Origin: Plecoglossus altivelis
Lineage: Eukaryota > Chordata > Actinopteri > Osmeriformes > Plecoglossidae
Assembly: GCA_036571765.1 (NCBI GenBank)
Contig: BROE01000001.1
Location: 1,663,631 to 1,727,630, forward strand
DNA length: 64,000 nt
Direction: 5' to 3'
Both the position numbers and the translations under genes were made by a program. A model generated the notes under the pieces. It searched no databases, was not told the origin of the DNA, and saw only the letters and a program-made list of their open reading frames with translations. Numbering within the stretch: the stretch's first letter is position 1; each line of letters begins with the position of its first letter. Shown piece by piece: positions 1 to 12,109 of this stretch.

Positions 1-1946
1 GCATCAATTAAAGTGAAATGTGCGGGGGGAAAGGGTGCAGTCCTCTCTGACGTTGGTCTGCATCTAACAGGAAGGAGAGCAGAGCCAAATGCTAGCAGGC
101 ACGATCTGCATCGCTGCCCGCTCAAATGACCCCTTGGCAGTTTGCTGAGGGAGACTCCTAGTATTGTAGGGGGGAGGATTTATAGAATCACTCTGTTCTC
201 TAGATCCTCACAAACACAGCTAGTACAAGAGTAGGCCTGTTGCCAAGTTCACGCACTGTTTCGTTCAGCTGCTTATGATCAGTGACTAGTTGATGTTCTA
301 ACAGTGAAATCTGTACAGATTTTAGAGGCTGTTAACTGTTTGTGAAGCCGTCTTTGCTTCGACACCTGGCGAGTAGTCAAGTTAGGGCTTTCAAGAATGT
401 ATGTTAATGAATTATTACTGAGTTGGAATAATGATTTAAAAAGCAAATCTCTTTAGCCTTTACAACCACAGAACAATGTTGGTCCATGAGATTGTTTGAG
501 ACGAACGGTACTTTTTAATAATGTCCTTGATATTAGGTCCTTTGATTTTACATGGACAAAGCCTACACAGCTAAATCCTAGCTAGTCCGAATCATATGGT
601 AGGATGACAAATATATTTCCCAGGAGCTGAAACAGCCAGGAAGCCATTTGTCCATGATCAATTTTGATAAAATTAGCACGGCAATACAGTGGGGCGTGAT
701 TAAATTCGGACAAATTGTCTAACCTCCCACACTCCAGCTCGACACGCAGTTCATTACACTGCTTGGAGCCACTGCAAATAATAACCACCATGTGTCACAT
801 AGTGACCATGTGAGGCTACCCTGCAATCAAGCACGTGTAACATGTCCCCTATATAATGTTCTCTGCACAGTGCTCTCATGCTACTAAAGTCAATCTTCCA
901 CTCTTTTCAAATGTTCCATGTCTGGTCATAATACTTATTTTAAGTGCCTTACTTAATCCCCTAATGGTTTCTCATTTTATAGAGTTGAGGTTTTCTTGTC
1001 CCCGCCCCTGATCTAATGCCAGTTGCTGCCTCCTCAGAGACCCTGGGGACGCAGCACCCGTAATCAGACTTGTCCAGTGAACTGTGACAGAACAGGCGGA
1101 ACATTCCTAGTCACACGTCTGATTCCTGCTCCTATACGGCACGGGTGCAGATATCTGACCTGCCTGCTTTCGTGGAGGATAGCATTGGTGCTGAGACACC
1201 CTCAAGACGCAGGCGTATACAAATAGCCAACCGTTCAAAAATATCATCACACCACAGTGTGTGCTATTAACGCATAAATAATGCACTGTCACATCTACAA
1301 ATGTGCGATTAGATTTGTATGCGTTCGTCAGCCTAATATAGCAGTATGACATGGCTGATGAAGAAGGCTGCTTTACTCTGTGCTTACACCAGAAATGACA
1401 CTAGCGCCTGCTTTGCATAGTCCTCCTGTCGATCAAGGCCATGCAAATGACTAGCTCAGGTAAAGACTGAAATGGTCCACTGCATCCAATTACAAAGTTA
1501 ACCGTGCACACAAACACAATCGTACTGAGCCACCCACACTTTCTCTGTGGCATAGTCTTCCGTCCCCACGTTCAGTCACGAGAATCACCCTGTCTTCAAC
1601 GTCACTCTGTAAAACGGAGATAGATGTACACAAGACAACACGTGTGAAAACCTTTAGCAGAGTACAAGTACGAGTGTCGATGGCGTGAAAAGACGTGAGA
1701 AAAGTCGAGAGAAAAGCACGATTCGGAATGTGTTTCGTGTTTACATCACGACCAACAGCAGGGAAATAAAAGACAGGGATGTGAAGATACTCTTTGTGCG
1801 CTGACATCACGAAGCATTATGCCCAGGATGTGCCCAGTTTCTGCGTGTGGTGACATGTATTTGCGTGTGTTTATTTGAGCAGGCAAGCCTGGGAATGACT
1901 TGGGAGCAAGTGAACGCAACCCCTGCATCCTGCTCTGACCTGGTAC
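1..1946 (-). other. Intron 2 sequence, non-repetitive
   Basis: No exon, RNA gene or transposon is recognisable. It contains a perfect 16-bp palindrome at 307-322 and an octamer ATGCAAAT at 1441-1448. Short ORFs on both strands have no protein-like composition. Confidence 0.6.
307..322. other. Perfect 16-bp palindrome
   Basis: The sequence AAATCTGTACAGATTT equals its own reverse complement. It could bind a dimeric factor (a TGTACA core resembles spaced steroid-receptor half sites without the spacer), but no function is known. Confidence 0.6.
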
Positions 1947-1980
1947 GGGGGGGAGGGAGGGAGGGAGGGGAGGGTGGGGA
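1947..1980. repeat. GGGA-rich purine tract
   Basis: The + strand reads as GGGA/GGGAGG units with at least four G-runs, so it could form a G-quadruplex. It precedes a CA repeat by about 130 bp. Confidence 0.8.
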
Positions 1981-2111
1981 AGAGGGGAGGTTGTTGGTTG
2001 TTGAGGCAAGACTGCAGGCTGAAACCTCTTTGGGTGAGAACAGAAGCAAGAGACAAAGGAAGGTGAGGCTGGCAGTCTCTGGAGGAGACCATGACACTGC
2101 AGGGAAGAGAC

Positions 2112-2173
2112 CCACACACACACACCCACACACACACGCACGCACACACACACACACGCATACGCACACACAC
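2112..2173. repeat. Interrupted (CA)n microsatellite
   Basis: About 62 bp of CA dinucleotides are interrupted by CG, CC and TA units. The long minus-strand reading frames through here are repeat artefacts. Confidence 0.95.
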
Positions 2174-2473
2174 GTACAATCCAGCCAAACATGGCTGTAC
2201 AAGTTCTGCTTCTCGTTCTGCTTTTTCTGCATAAAAATACCCTCCCAGATGGACATCGCTGTAGTTCTCACATAAATGTTACACATTATTAACTAAGAAA
2301 ATCCTGTGTTGCATGTGCTTTCCTGTTGTACAAAACAAGCAGTACACTAATAAACAAGGTGTTATACTAACTGATGCCAGCAGGTCTCAGGCTGTCCGAC
2401 AATACACCCACCGACTGTACAAATGCTGTCCCACCCTCCCTCCCACCTGAAACACTTCATCTTCATCACGCCG

Positions 2474-2489
2474 CCCCCCCCCCCCCCCC
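2474..2489. repeat. Poly(C)16 tract
   Basis: A run of 16 C is followed by a CCACC/CA-rich stretch to about 2510. Confidence 0.95.
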
Positions 2490-2510
2490 ACCACCCCCCA
2501 CACACACGCA

Positions 2511-4267
2511 AGCCCTCGTCGAAAACGCAACCTTAATACAAACAAATCAACTTGCAGGGGGAAATAAACCCCTCTAGGCCTAGCGTCAGAAAACCTGCTT
2601 AGTTAAAGAGGAGAAAGAGAGAAGGAACGGGGGGGGGAGAAAGAAATCCTCCAAAACAATGAGGCCTAGGAACGAGGCGAGTCTTCAAAGAGAGGGATTA
2701 GAGCTGTTGCCACTACGCAGGCCGCAAGCCTGTTTGCTGCCGCCGCCGCACATTTGAATCAATACGTGTCAAATTTTGCTTGAAACACAATTAGTCGCCT
2801 CTAAAAAAGGTATGAAAAAAAAGGAGTCGAGCACTTGGTGGATTAAAGGCGGGCTTCTCGGAAGGTTTTTAAACTTGACAGATATGCCGCTTTTTCCGAG
2901 AAATGTCAGCGTGTCGTGGGCATCGCTCGTCCTGAAAAACAAGAGGTGAGGAGAGGAGAGGGGGAACCGCCTTCTCGCTGTGTCCACCCAACTTACCCCT
3001 TGAGGCACAAAACTAGTCAAAATATACGTACACATCACCCCTTGCCCCCCCAGCCCCTCCCTTCCCGATACTAAGTCAGTGTTCGAAGATCAACTGGGAG
3101 CAATGAAAAAAGAGAGGGGGCGGTAGGGGGGGAGGTGGGGGGCTGCGTCAGGCGGTACTGTGGGATTGGATCATCCATCTGAAAGAGCAATTAACGACTG
3201 TATCTGCAGGGCCAGTTGAAAACGCCGTCTTCTGGAACTGACGGCTCAGACTTTCAGTAATTGCACTGATGGTCAAGCAAGAAAGAGAGAGAAAAAGGAA
3301 GAATTAAACAAAGAATTAAATCCTCTGCCTAAGCTGTTCCAGATAGTGCAGCAGTTGGTCGAGCTGGGCGAGAGAAGGATGGAGTGAGAGAGACAGAGAC
3401 ACAGATAGCCAAAAAGAGTGGGAGAGTTCTAGTAAGTACAACAGCACCACGTTAACATAAAAATCCCACTTAGAGTCGGCTGTGTGAGTCCTCTTCTACA
3501 CCTGCCACCTGGCCTTCAGGTTACATCAATTTGACAGAGAGAGACATCTCTCCATTAAGGCCGCTAGCTTTCATATGCATGGGTTCTTATTCGGAGACGA
3601 GCAGAAAGAATTCGACACGTTCCGACCTGCAAATTGCCGCGCTGCGTCGGCCACTGGAGCCGGGCCCACCCTGAGCCAATGCAGCGGAAGCTATTGGTCA
3701 TCGAAATGCACAATTCAATCATTTCTAATGGCTGTGCATCCTAGAGGCGGTGAAGTAGGTCACATTTGATCTTTCTCAAGAAGGCTGCTCGGAAATCAAA
3801 TGTGTTATTTACAAGAGCGCTGCGCATCTTCCTCGTCTGTATTAAGAGCAAAGATGAAGAGCGGGGAAATGTGCTTTCGCAAGCATGTTTTATATCAGGC
3901 CCTTTTTTTCCCCATCAACGGGAATGTGATGCAACACGATTAGTATCCATATGGTATAACTTGAGAATTACCGGTGCTGCGGTATGAAGGACATCTCTGG
4001 CAGTAGCTGGCCTGCAGTGGTTGGCACTAAGCCTGGATGCAGGGTGAGAAGGATCTTGCTAGTGGTGGGCCTGGCCCTATCTGGCCCTAGTTGGCCCTAT
4101 CTGGAGCAGTGTGTATGGGCGTGTACAGCTGTGTGGCTCAGACCCCCTTACGCTGGGGGAGGAAAATCCCCCAGCCGCCGCCTCATCAGCTGAACTGCAA
4201 AGGTTTGTGGGTAAGAGGAGAAGTGCAGCTGTGCTGTATTACGGATACAATGAGTCCCAGATTAGGC
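2511..4267 (-). other. Intron 2 sequence
   Basis: This stretch is mostly unique sequence. The part from about 3170 to 3320 has CAATTA and GTAATTG homeodomain-type cores in non-repetitive DNA and may be a conserved element. A G-rich patch sits at 3113-3151. A short tandem of a 10-11-bp CTGGCCCTA unit (three copies) lies at 4071-4103. No exon is seen. Confidence 0.5.
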
Positions 4268-4311
4268 GCGGGGGGTGGGGGGGAGGGGCAGGGCGGGGGA
4301 GGGAGGGAGGG
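4268..4311 (+). repeat. G-rich tract with G-quadruplex potential
   Basis: The + strand carries more than six runs of three or more G in 44 bp. The + strand is the template strand for cdh2 transcription. Confidence 0.8.
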
Positions 4312-4778
4312 TAGCTACCAAACACATCTGTCCCCGGTTTGAGTCTGGCCAAAGCTCCGAACCGCAAAGTAGCGGCTGGGTACAAATCTGTGTCGGCAAA
4401 AATGTTTTTCTCCCAGACTTTGCCTTGTACCGCACAACCTCGTGGGAAAAAACGCCATTGGCCATCAGTGAGAGCATGAGGGGTTGGGGGGAGCGGCAGC
4501 GGTGTTACTACTGTGTTTTTAATGTGCTACTGTCCTCCATAGTCATCCATGGACAGTGCCCCCCTGCACCCCCTGCCCCCCCAGTAAGGTTTCAACTAGG
4601 CTGTCTTCGTACAGTATAATTCATCACACTGGTGATGATAGCCAGAACATTGCAACTCAGGCTCAAACACAAACGCACGCTCACCCACATATTCACCACT
4701 AACTGATGTCTCACTGTAAATCATCCAGGATAAAACATGCTACATTTTGTGTGTGTGCGCGGGGGCGAGAGCAGGGGT

Positions 4779-4811
<33 letters not shown>
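4779..4811 (+). repeat. Poly(G)33 tract
   Basis: Thirty-three consecutive G follow a short GT run. Mononucleotide G tracts of this length are unusual in vertebrate DNA. Confidence 0.95.
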
Positions 4812-4812
<1 letters not shown>

Positions 4813-5460
4813 AGGTCTAAAATGCCCAACGCCAATCTGACAATTAAGTATGATTAAAAGAGATAATTGTACAATTAGACAGTGCTTTTAGCCCCGGTCT
4901 GGTGGTGCTTTTATCCAGCTGTTAAAAGGGCTTTCAAGCTTTAGGGGAGCAGGCAAGCATGAGCCTCCACCTGAGGAGCTCTCTAACAGACCCCAGGACA
5001 CACAGCCATATAGAAAGAGAGAAGGAGAGGAAGAACATGTGGAACAGATACATAGGGAGAACGGAGCAGGAAGACAAAGGGAGAGGGTGTGAAACCAAAC
5101 TGAGAAGGTGGAGAGGTGGAATGAGATGGAGGGGAGGGAGGGGCATGTTTAGTCTACCCTGTGTCATTACCCAGCCTTCCCCGCTCTCTCTGTGAGCAAA
5201 CAGAGCGGTGGGCTCCTGGCATGGGGCAGGCGGGGCGGAGGGCTTCACCGGGAGGACATCCTGCCGTGTTTACAGAGCGGCCTCTACTCCTCTCTCTGAA
5301 CCGCTCGCACACCGTGAGCGATTAAACATCAAAACCGCAGTCTAATCCCAAACTCCTTGTGTGGTAGAACTCTGTCAGGCTGTTTTGTAAAACAGCTCTT
5401 TTTTCGGGTTTTGTGGAAGAACAAATTAATTACTAATGAATGCGGGGACCCATTTTAATA

Positions 5461-5476
5461 GTCTTGTCGACAAGAC
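5461..5476. other. Perfect 16-bp palindrome in a homeodomain-core-rich stretch
   Basis: GTCTTGTCGACAAGAC is self-complementary over 16 bp. It lies 20 bp downstream of AAATTAATTACTAATGAA (5423-5440), a cluster of homeodomain cores. It could be a dimer site inside an enhancer. Confidence 0.6.
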
Positions 5477-6648
5477 GCTTATTTGTTCCCGTGCAATTCG
5501 GAAGCTGAATCGAGTTTGATGGCTCTGAAAAATCTCATCATTTTGTTTGCGAGTGTTCTGCTAACCTAAGAGAGACGTTTTCACTACAACTGAGTTGGTT
5601 AGCGACTGCTGCCTTGGTTCTCAAAGTAAGACTGCGGGCGGCGGGCGGGGGGGGAGTCGAAAGTTGGAAAAGTCTGGCCCTCGGGCGACTCCGCCATCAT
5701 CCGCGTAGCGCCGCACTTCGCTTCCGGGTAGGAAACAGTCAGAGGATTAAATTGTGCCAGGTGGCGTTCCATTTTTCTTCTAAAGTCTCTCACTGGGCCT
5801 CCAGGTATAAGAATAGCAGCAGAGCCTGCGACTGATCCCATCCGCCAGAGAAGGCTGTGTAGTGTGAGTGTGTGTTGGGAGAGGGGGGGGGAGCTAGACT
5901 GTGGCTGCGCTTGATACTCAGATTAGTGGTCACCCTACTCCCTGGAGCTTGGAAATACAGGGGCACAGCCTTTCTCCTGCTTCATGGGAAATGCCTGGGC
6001 TTGGCCTTTTTTTACTAGTCTTAAGCTCATTGCTTTTATTGGATGCTAAAAGTCATGCTGTGCAAAAAAGTAATCAGATTCTGCGATCATTTTAAGCACT
6101 GATTCGCTTGGCCAATGGTCTTGGCCCTGTGCTTGCATGATTGCATGCGAAGGATGCATTGTTTGAGTATTTATAATCAAGCGACGTATTCATGAACTTG
6201 TTTTAAAGACTCCTTTTATGTGGACATATATGCGTGCGTGACTTTGTGTTATGATCTCTAACTGCCTATGAAAAAGTCCTACAATACTCCGGCTATTTCC
6301 TGTGAGACCACCACAGACATACGATGTCATGAAATAAAAACCCTGGACAGTGAAGATGTACAGCCTAATAACACATGATATGAATTCAATAACACATGGC
6401 TATAGCTCTGGATGGCTTTTGACGGGAGTAGTATAACAAACTTTAATACCCTACTGTGTGAGAAGCCCTAATCTTCAATGCTCGGAGCCAGAAGGCTGTA
6501 AGTCAGGGCTCGTGGCTGCCTCATGGCCACAGTGGGCAGTATATCTCTGTGTGTCCTCAGACCCTGCTGGGGTAGGAGGCTTCGTCACACTTGGGAGAAG
6601 CTCGGAGAGACACGTCACTCGGCCCGACGCGTTTACCGACTTGTTCTA

Positions 6649-6656
6649 TGACGTCA
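6649..6656. promoter_or_regulatory. Consensus CRE (TGACGTCA) in a CpG-rich patch
   Basis: A full palindromic cAMP-response element lies 31 bp after a half-site context CACGTCAC (6611-6618) in DNA with several CpGs. CREB/ATF-family proteins bind such sites. No adjacent exon is seen, so it would act as an intronic element or an unrecognised start site. Confidence 0.4.
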
Positions 6657-8069
6657 GCATTGTGCGGCGTGGATCCCTAACCCCTCATTACGCTGTCTGT
6701 CTCCGCCCCCCCGCCCCCGGCCCCCACCCCTGACTGTTACCCTCAGCAGGTCAGCAGGCCACAGCCCAGGCCTGTTTGTTGATGCTACAGCAAAGCGAAG
6801 CCCGTCAACAGCTGAGTGAAATCCCCATGTTCTCTGCTGCCCTGCTGGGTTCTGGAGATGAGACTGACCTTATGTACAGTGGGACCAAACCTACAGTATC
6901 CTATTACATCAATTGAATAACGTATTACATAGCAGGCTCTTGAGCTATCATGCACTGACCTACTTATTGACTTACGTGGCCCCCACTGTCAGGAAAACAG
7001 ATGGTACAGGAGGGAAGCAGGGGGGTCCGAATCAAGCATGCAGGGCTGTTGTGCTGAGTAACCCATCAGCTATGTTATTATACATGTAAATAGTTTTTTA
7101 TATCGTTCTTTTCCCTCTGCAATTTGCCTTTTAGCAGATGTCCGATTGACGTCTAAAAAGGAGGCCCTTGACAACTGCAGGGTGCAGTGCATTTCAAATC
7201 AGACAGGAAATTGATTTACACCGAGCAATTTCGCTCGACGCCTCAAATGATTTTTAAGGAGGGAACGTGATGGAGACGTCAAGCTGCTTCGGATGGAGTC
7301 CAACAAGCAATCACAGCCTGTTCGTGTGGCCAAGCAGCCATCAACTGCAGCTCCAAACCAACTAATAGCCGTTTCTTTCTTTTCAGCTAGAAGGAATATT
7401 TGCACGCATGTACACACACAAGCACCCAAAACCCTGCATTTGTTAACGACAATAAACGACAATAAAGTCCAGCTTTTGGCGTTTGGTGAAGTCATCTAGT
7501 AGGCAAGTGCACTTTCAGATGTGTCCTTGCATGTCAACAGCAGTATTGTACTAGCTACACCTCAGCTAACCACATCAAAGCTAAGCACAGAAACCAGGCA
7601 CAAAGGCCATCTCTAAATCCAGCCATTAAGTCTACCTGTGTGATGTCCCAAGGTGCTGGGCTTGTCTGGTTGCAGCACAGGGGGGAAAGGGAGTAGCTGG
7701 TACCTGGTTTCTACAGGGGCGATGGAGAGCTATCAAGTTGCTCACCGAAGACTGGATGATCTCTAGCCCCCAGAGGGGCTCTGGGAAAAGGCGTTGGCCA
7801 TGCAACCTCAACACGATGTCCCATCTTCTGTTACTTGCACCCCCCCCCCCATCCTTTATGAAGCAGGGACAATGACAGCATTTGGGAGGGGGAGGAACTG
7901 GGTCGCCCAGAGGTGGAGCTCTAGTTCCCCTACTATGGCCTAAACAACCCAAAACAACCCTGTTAGGTTGGTTTTATGACAACCAGTTCTGTGTCTCCAG
8001 GAGAAATGGTAGCATGTCATTTAGCCGCCTCAGGGAGGGAAGCTGTTAGATGCATTGGCACGCTTGCAC

Positions 8070-8090
8070 GCGCACACACACACACATACA
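8070..8090. repeat. Short (CA)n microsatellite
   Basis: About 20 bp of CA dinucleotides with a CG start and one TA interruption. Confidence 0.9.
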
Positions 8091-8297
8091 GGAAACCCAA
8101 ACACCTACCCACCAGTTACCCCTACATTTGCAGGAAAGCGATGGTATCATCCCTCGCTGCTGCGGCAATTTACATAATGTGGGCATGGTGGGGGTCAGAG
8201 GTCGTCCCCATCGCAAACGGAGAGAGACCTTTGAAAGAGGAAACACAATGACTGCCGCCAGGGCTGGCCAGCTCTGGCCGCTCTGCTCCCAGTTCCC

Positions 8298-8299
<2 letters not shown>

Positions 8300-8330
<31 letters not shown>
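8300..8330. repeat. Poly(C)31 tract
   Basis: Thirty-one consecutive C. It lies 108 bp before a GA repeat, so two unstable loci sit close together. Confidence 0.95.
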
Positions 8331-8331
<1 letters not shown>

Positions 8332-8432
8332 CCCACCTCTCTGACATATCACATTATTCTCTATGTACCTTTTGAAAAGTATCTGCGAGCTTGCACTGTA
8401 ACCCGAAGCGCTCTTTTGGATATCCACTTTCA

Positions 8433-8580
8433 GGAGAGAGAGAGAGAGAGAGAGAGAGGGTGCGAGGAGAGAGTAAGAGAGAGAGACAAGAGGGGGAGAG
8501 ACAGGGGCAAAGAAAGGGAGTGAGGGTTAAAAAAAAACGGGAGAAGGATAAAACAAAATGTGAAACAAAGAGCAGGAAGG
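8433..8580 (+). repeat. (GA)n microsatellite and purine-rich tract
   Basis: A (GA)13 core (8433-8459) runs into about 120 bp of GA/GGGA-rich purine sequence on the + strand. Glutamate/arginine-rich frames here are artefacts. Confidence 0.85.
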
Positions 8581-11500
8581 AGGTGAAAGAACTTAAAAGC
8601 TCTGGCCTTTCAGTAACATCACGATGGGGGGTGAGGGCGATGGGGGAGGCGGGGGCGGCGGGGGGAGGGGTCATGGGGATTCATTCAGATGCCCCATTAA
8701 AAGAGACTCATCCGTCAGATAGCGAGGCCTGACAGTACACCCTGGGCAGCAACAGAGAGGTTTTCCACGACTGCGGCCAAAGTCCCCTAAAACAGCCCCG
8801 GTGAAAATACTGCTTCCACTGGCGCCCACTTACGACGACCGCAGACAAAGAAGTCCAGAACATTCCACAGGATAAGGGGAGGGGGCAGACAATGCACTCC
8901 AAAAAAGAGAAGGGGGAGGGGGAGATTTTTGGTGCCGTAACCAAGGGCAATGGAGTGGGGAGGACACCTTATCCCAGTAGCATTTTAATTACAAATGTGT
9001 CTGGATGCGTTTGGTTCATGGAAAGTTCATTTATTACCAGCCAGAGAGGATGCCATGCTGAGTTAAACAACCAGTACATCAGCTTCTTCCCACTTACTCG
9101 AAAACTACCTCCAGTTGTGCTTGTTTTCTTGGCTTGGAACTGGAGCCTCAGAAAAGGCCGGAAGCCTCGACTTTTCGAAAGGATCGGTCAGAACATGACC
9201 AATGTCTTGGGGTTTGTGCAGCTGCTAACGGAAACCCTTGGCCGGACCCTGGGGGTCCAGGAGAGGGTGGGGAGGTGACAGCTGCGGGTCACCCAAGATG
9301 CCAGGAGGGACTTGGGACCACAAACATTTGTTTTTTGTTGCATTGCAGGAATCTACATTAGGAGGTCATCGTCGTTCCCTTTGACCCCCGACCTCCCCTG
9401 TAGCCCCTCCCCAGACAAGCAGCTGTCTGTGGGGTTTTACGGCTCATAGACAAATAAGGGACCTGGGGGCTCACTGTCACGTCTCAGTGACACTGCACTG
9501 CATCATTTTAACCTCTCTTTAAAGGGAACGTTTTGGCATTCAAAGGATTATCTAGTGCTGGGTTTCATTGCGTATGGAAGAGTAAGGGGCAGGAGACACA
9601 AAGAGGTAACTGAAGAAGTCTCATCGGTGATATCAATCAATCCCTCTAATATGAACCAGGGTCATATAGCATTACACCCAATACTGGAATCCTTAATGTT
9701 GTCCTTGCATGTGTCCCAGTCAATCAGCTTGGAGTAGGGGCAGTAGAGGAGGCCGGAGGGAGCTGTACGTTCCGGATCAACGTTGAGCATGGTATGCACC
9801 ATAAACTGGGGAGGGGCGGGGGGCAGGGACGGACGGATGGACGCCCACGTGCTAGATTTAAACAGGGATGGACAGCTGGTGCAGGGAGCCATGACAGCAC
9901 AGAATCTGGGGGAATTTCGGCCATGTCTCTTTACGACCGTGGAACTGGGGGGGCAAACTGTGTGAGCTCCTCTGGTAAGAACATTAAAAGGTTTTTTTTA
10001 TGAGCCTGTGAGCTCAGCTCTGGGTCACTTTAATGAGAGACAGTGTCCAGCTCCAAGCTCCTCTCCCATCCCCCAGCCCACTGTGGACCCCCAGCCGCAT
10101 CAGGGACATCTGGCTGCTCCATCTCCAAACACAGACCTTAATGGCCAATTACAACCTCGGGGGGCCAGGGACCAGGGCTCCGATTTATTGTCCCTATATG
10201 TATTCCGACCCAGAAAGCCTCAGTTCATCAGTCCAGCATCAGGTTATATGAGAGGGACGCCTATCCGAACAAATCTTATCTTATCCAGAGGACAACGATT
10301 AAACCATGCCACCCAAGTACCGGTGGATTCAAACAAACCAAAAGCTTTTTCGATATTGCAATTAAATAAAAACATAAAACAACGAAGCTCATTAAAACAA
10401 GACTGAGGGCCTGACAGTGACAAGCCCGACTTGGGCCAACTACCTCGTAAAGCATTCATACGATTTGCATGGCATCAAATGAGTGCATGCCTGTGGTTCA
10501 ATTCAGGCCCCTCCCTCAGCCAAGCTCTCTGCTACGACAGGAAGAAAGAAAGGCAGGTTGGAGGTTGGGCGAGTGAATCTGGTTGTCCCTGACAACCCTT
10601 GGCTTTTGCCCATTTAAGCCCTCTTCTTTCGAGTTTCTCTCTTTTCCTTCTCTTCTCCTTCTCTTTCAGCTGGAGGTCCCTTGCTTTATTAGGCCCCTCC
10701 CCCCTCCCCTTTCATTACAAACACAACAGCGTTATCCGTGTCAAATCCATTGGAGATGGCCCCCAGGAAGTCAATATGGAGCCAATAGATTCTCTCCCTC
10801 CTCTGTGGAATTGTTCAGAGGTAAAAGGAAAGCAGATCTCTGGTCCAGCTCAGAACTGGGCTACACAGACAAACAAACTCAAGCCAAACTATAAAATTAC
10901 AGCACCGCAATGTTTTTTTTCTCTCTTCCATGATCTAAGCTTTACCTTTACAAGCACATGGAAAACACAATACATTTCTTTTTGAAACACAGCAGTTGCT
11001 CTTTTGGGGTGATTCAATTATGAGCATGATAGTTTTGTCTCAATAGACATGCTCTCAGTATCTGAGGTGACATGGTTACTTCCTGGTACTGCTGTTGAGT
11101 TCCTCTTGAAAACATGAAGCTTAGGTATGTATGGACATGCCAATGCCCAGAAAACGTTGGTTGTTGAGAGAGACAGCAAGAATGAGAACTCTTTTGAGTA
11201 GTCCTGCTAAGCTCAGAAGTCGTGAAAAGAGGATTTTGTATAAACACCTTAATCTGCGTACTGTATGAAGTGCTTAACAGACCGAGCGTTCCAGCAAATT
11301 CCAAGTTGTAGGCGAACAAAACAATAGCATCTGGCGCATTCTAATCCGAACCCTTAAAGTCAAGAAAGCGGAGGAAATAATTCAGTCTTCCAGGCATTGT
11401 AAAACAATTGCACTTCTGACCACAGAGAGCTTGGAGGGAGCAAGGGAGGAAAATGAAGGTTGCTGGTGGAGAAGAAATTCCTTTGTCTTCATCACCTCTG

Positions 11501-11820
11501 TTTTAGCCCCGACTGTCTACCAAGTGACTTCAAACAATTAGCGCCTCTCGCTCGCCTTTCACCTTCCTGTCCTGGGCCGCAGGTATGAGGAGGTTGAGGT
11601 GCGACCGGATGAAAGACACACCACTGGAGAGGTGTCAAGCGTTCGTTTCCTCTTGCTGGTCCGTCCTTCTTTAACTAGCCAAGCTTGAGAACGTCAAGTT
11701 CTGCACGTCGCTTTGTCCTAACAGCGGCAGCTGAACGAGTGTATTGCTATTGTCGTTTTAAAGAACTATTTACAGGCAGGCAATGACTAGAGCTTCTGTG
11801 GGACTGTACAGAGAAGCTAC
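8581..11820 (-). other. Intron 2 sequence, nothing coding seen
   Basis: Mixed unique sequence with short G- or C-rich patches. A reversed octamer ATTTGCAT lies at 10463-10470. Around 11820-11880 the DNA becomes low-complexity GTAGTAGAC/GATAGAC-like repeats. Confidence 0.5.
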
Positions 11821-11908
11821 AGAAGTAGTAGTAGACAGAGAGTAGAGTAGTAGATAGACGAAATACATAGACTAGATCACGACAGACAGATGAGACGCAG
11901 AATAACAG

Positions 11909-12109
11909 GTGAGAGCAGGAACCAGCACCTGTGTTCTCCTATTTCATGGAGCTTGTCTGCCGTTACTCTGCTTGGCCTCAACCGTGGAAGTGACCGCGAA
12001 TACCAGCGACGCGCGCGCCACGCTTTCTACCCCGGGCACCTACCGCAGAATCGTAAATGAGCAACCCAACAGAAAACATATAGGCTTATGGACAAAAGAA
12101 TATGGTTGA
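11909..12109 (+). other. CpG-rich, coding-like island of unknown nature
   Basis: From about 11985 to 12060 there are some eleven CpGs, far above the surrounding density. One + strand frame stays open for 66 codons after a GTG, has GC-rich third positions and encodes a hydrophobic start (CVLLFHGACLPLLCLA). I do not recognise the product. There is no ATG start, so it would have to be an internal exon or chance. A CpG-rich conserved element or small CpG islet is at least as likely. Confidence 0.2.

Larger units (their letters stand above)
4812..8069 (-). other. Intron 2 sequence with candidate regulatory stretches
   Basis: No exon is visible. The part around 5390-5570 is AT-rich and non-repetitive, with overlapping homeodomain cores (5423-5440) followed by a perfect palindrome. 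The part at 6601-6670 is CpG-rich with a full CRE. The part at 7100-7330 is non-repetitive with several homeobox-type cores. A tandem AACGACAATA pair lies at 7445-7464. All are candidate conserved non-coding elements only. Confidence 0.45.

Noticed and set aside
1807..2286. Overlapping 105-159-codon frames on both strands
   Set aside because: They run through CA and GGGA repeats; the residues are VCVCV and THTHT artefacts.
8050..8732. Frames rich in ERERER and PPPPP
   Set aside because: They are produced by the C31 and GA repeats.
10008..10406. 132-codon + strand frame
   Set aside because: No domain, no splice context, and the composition follows local DNA; treated as chance.
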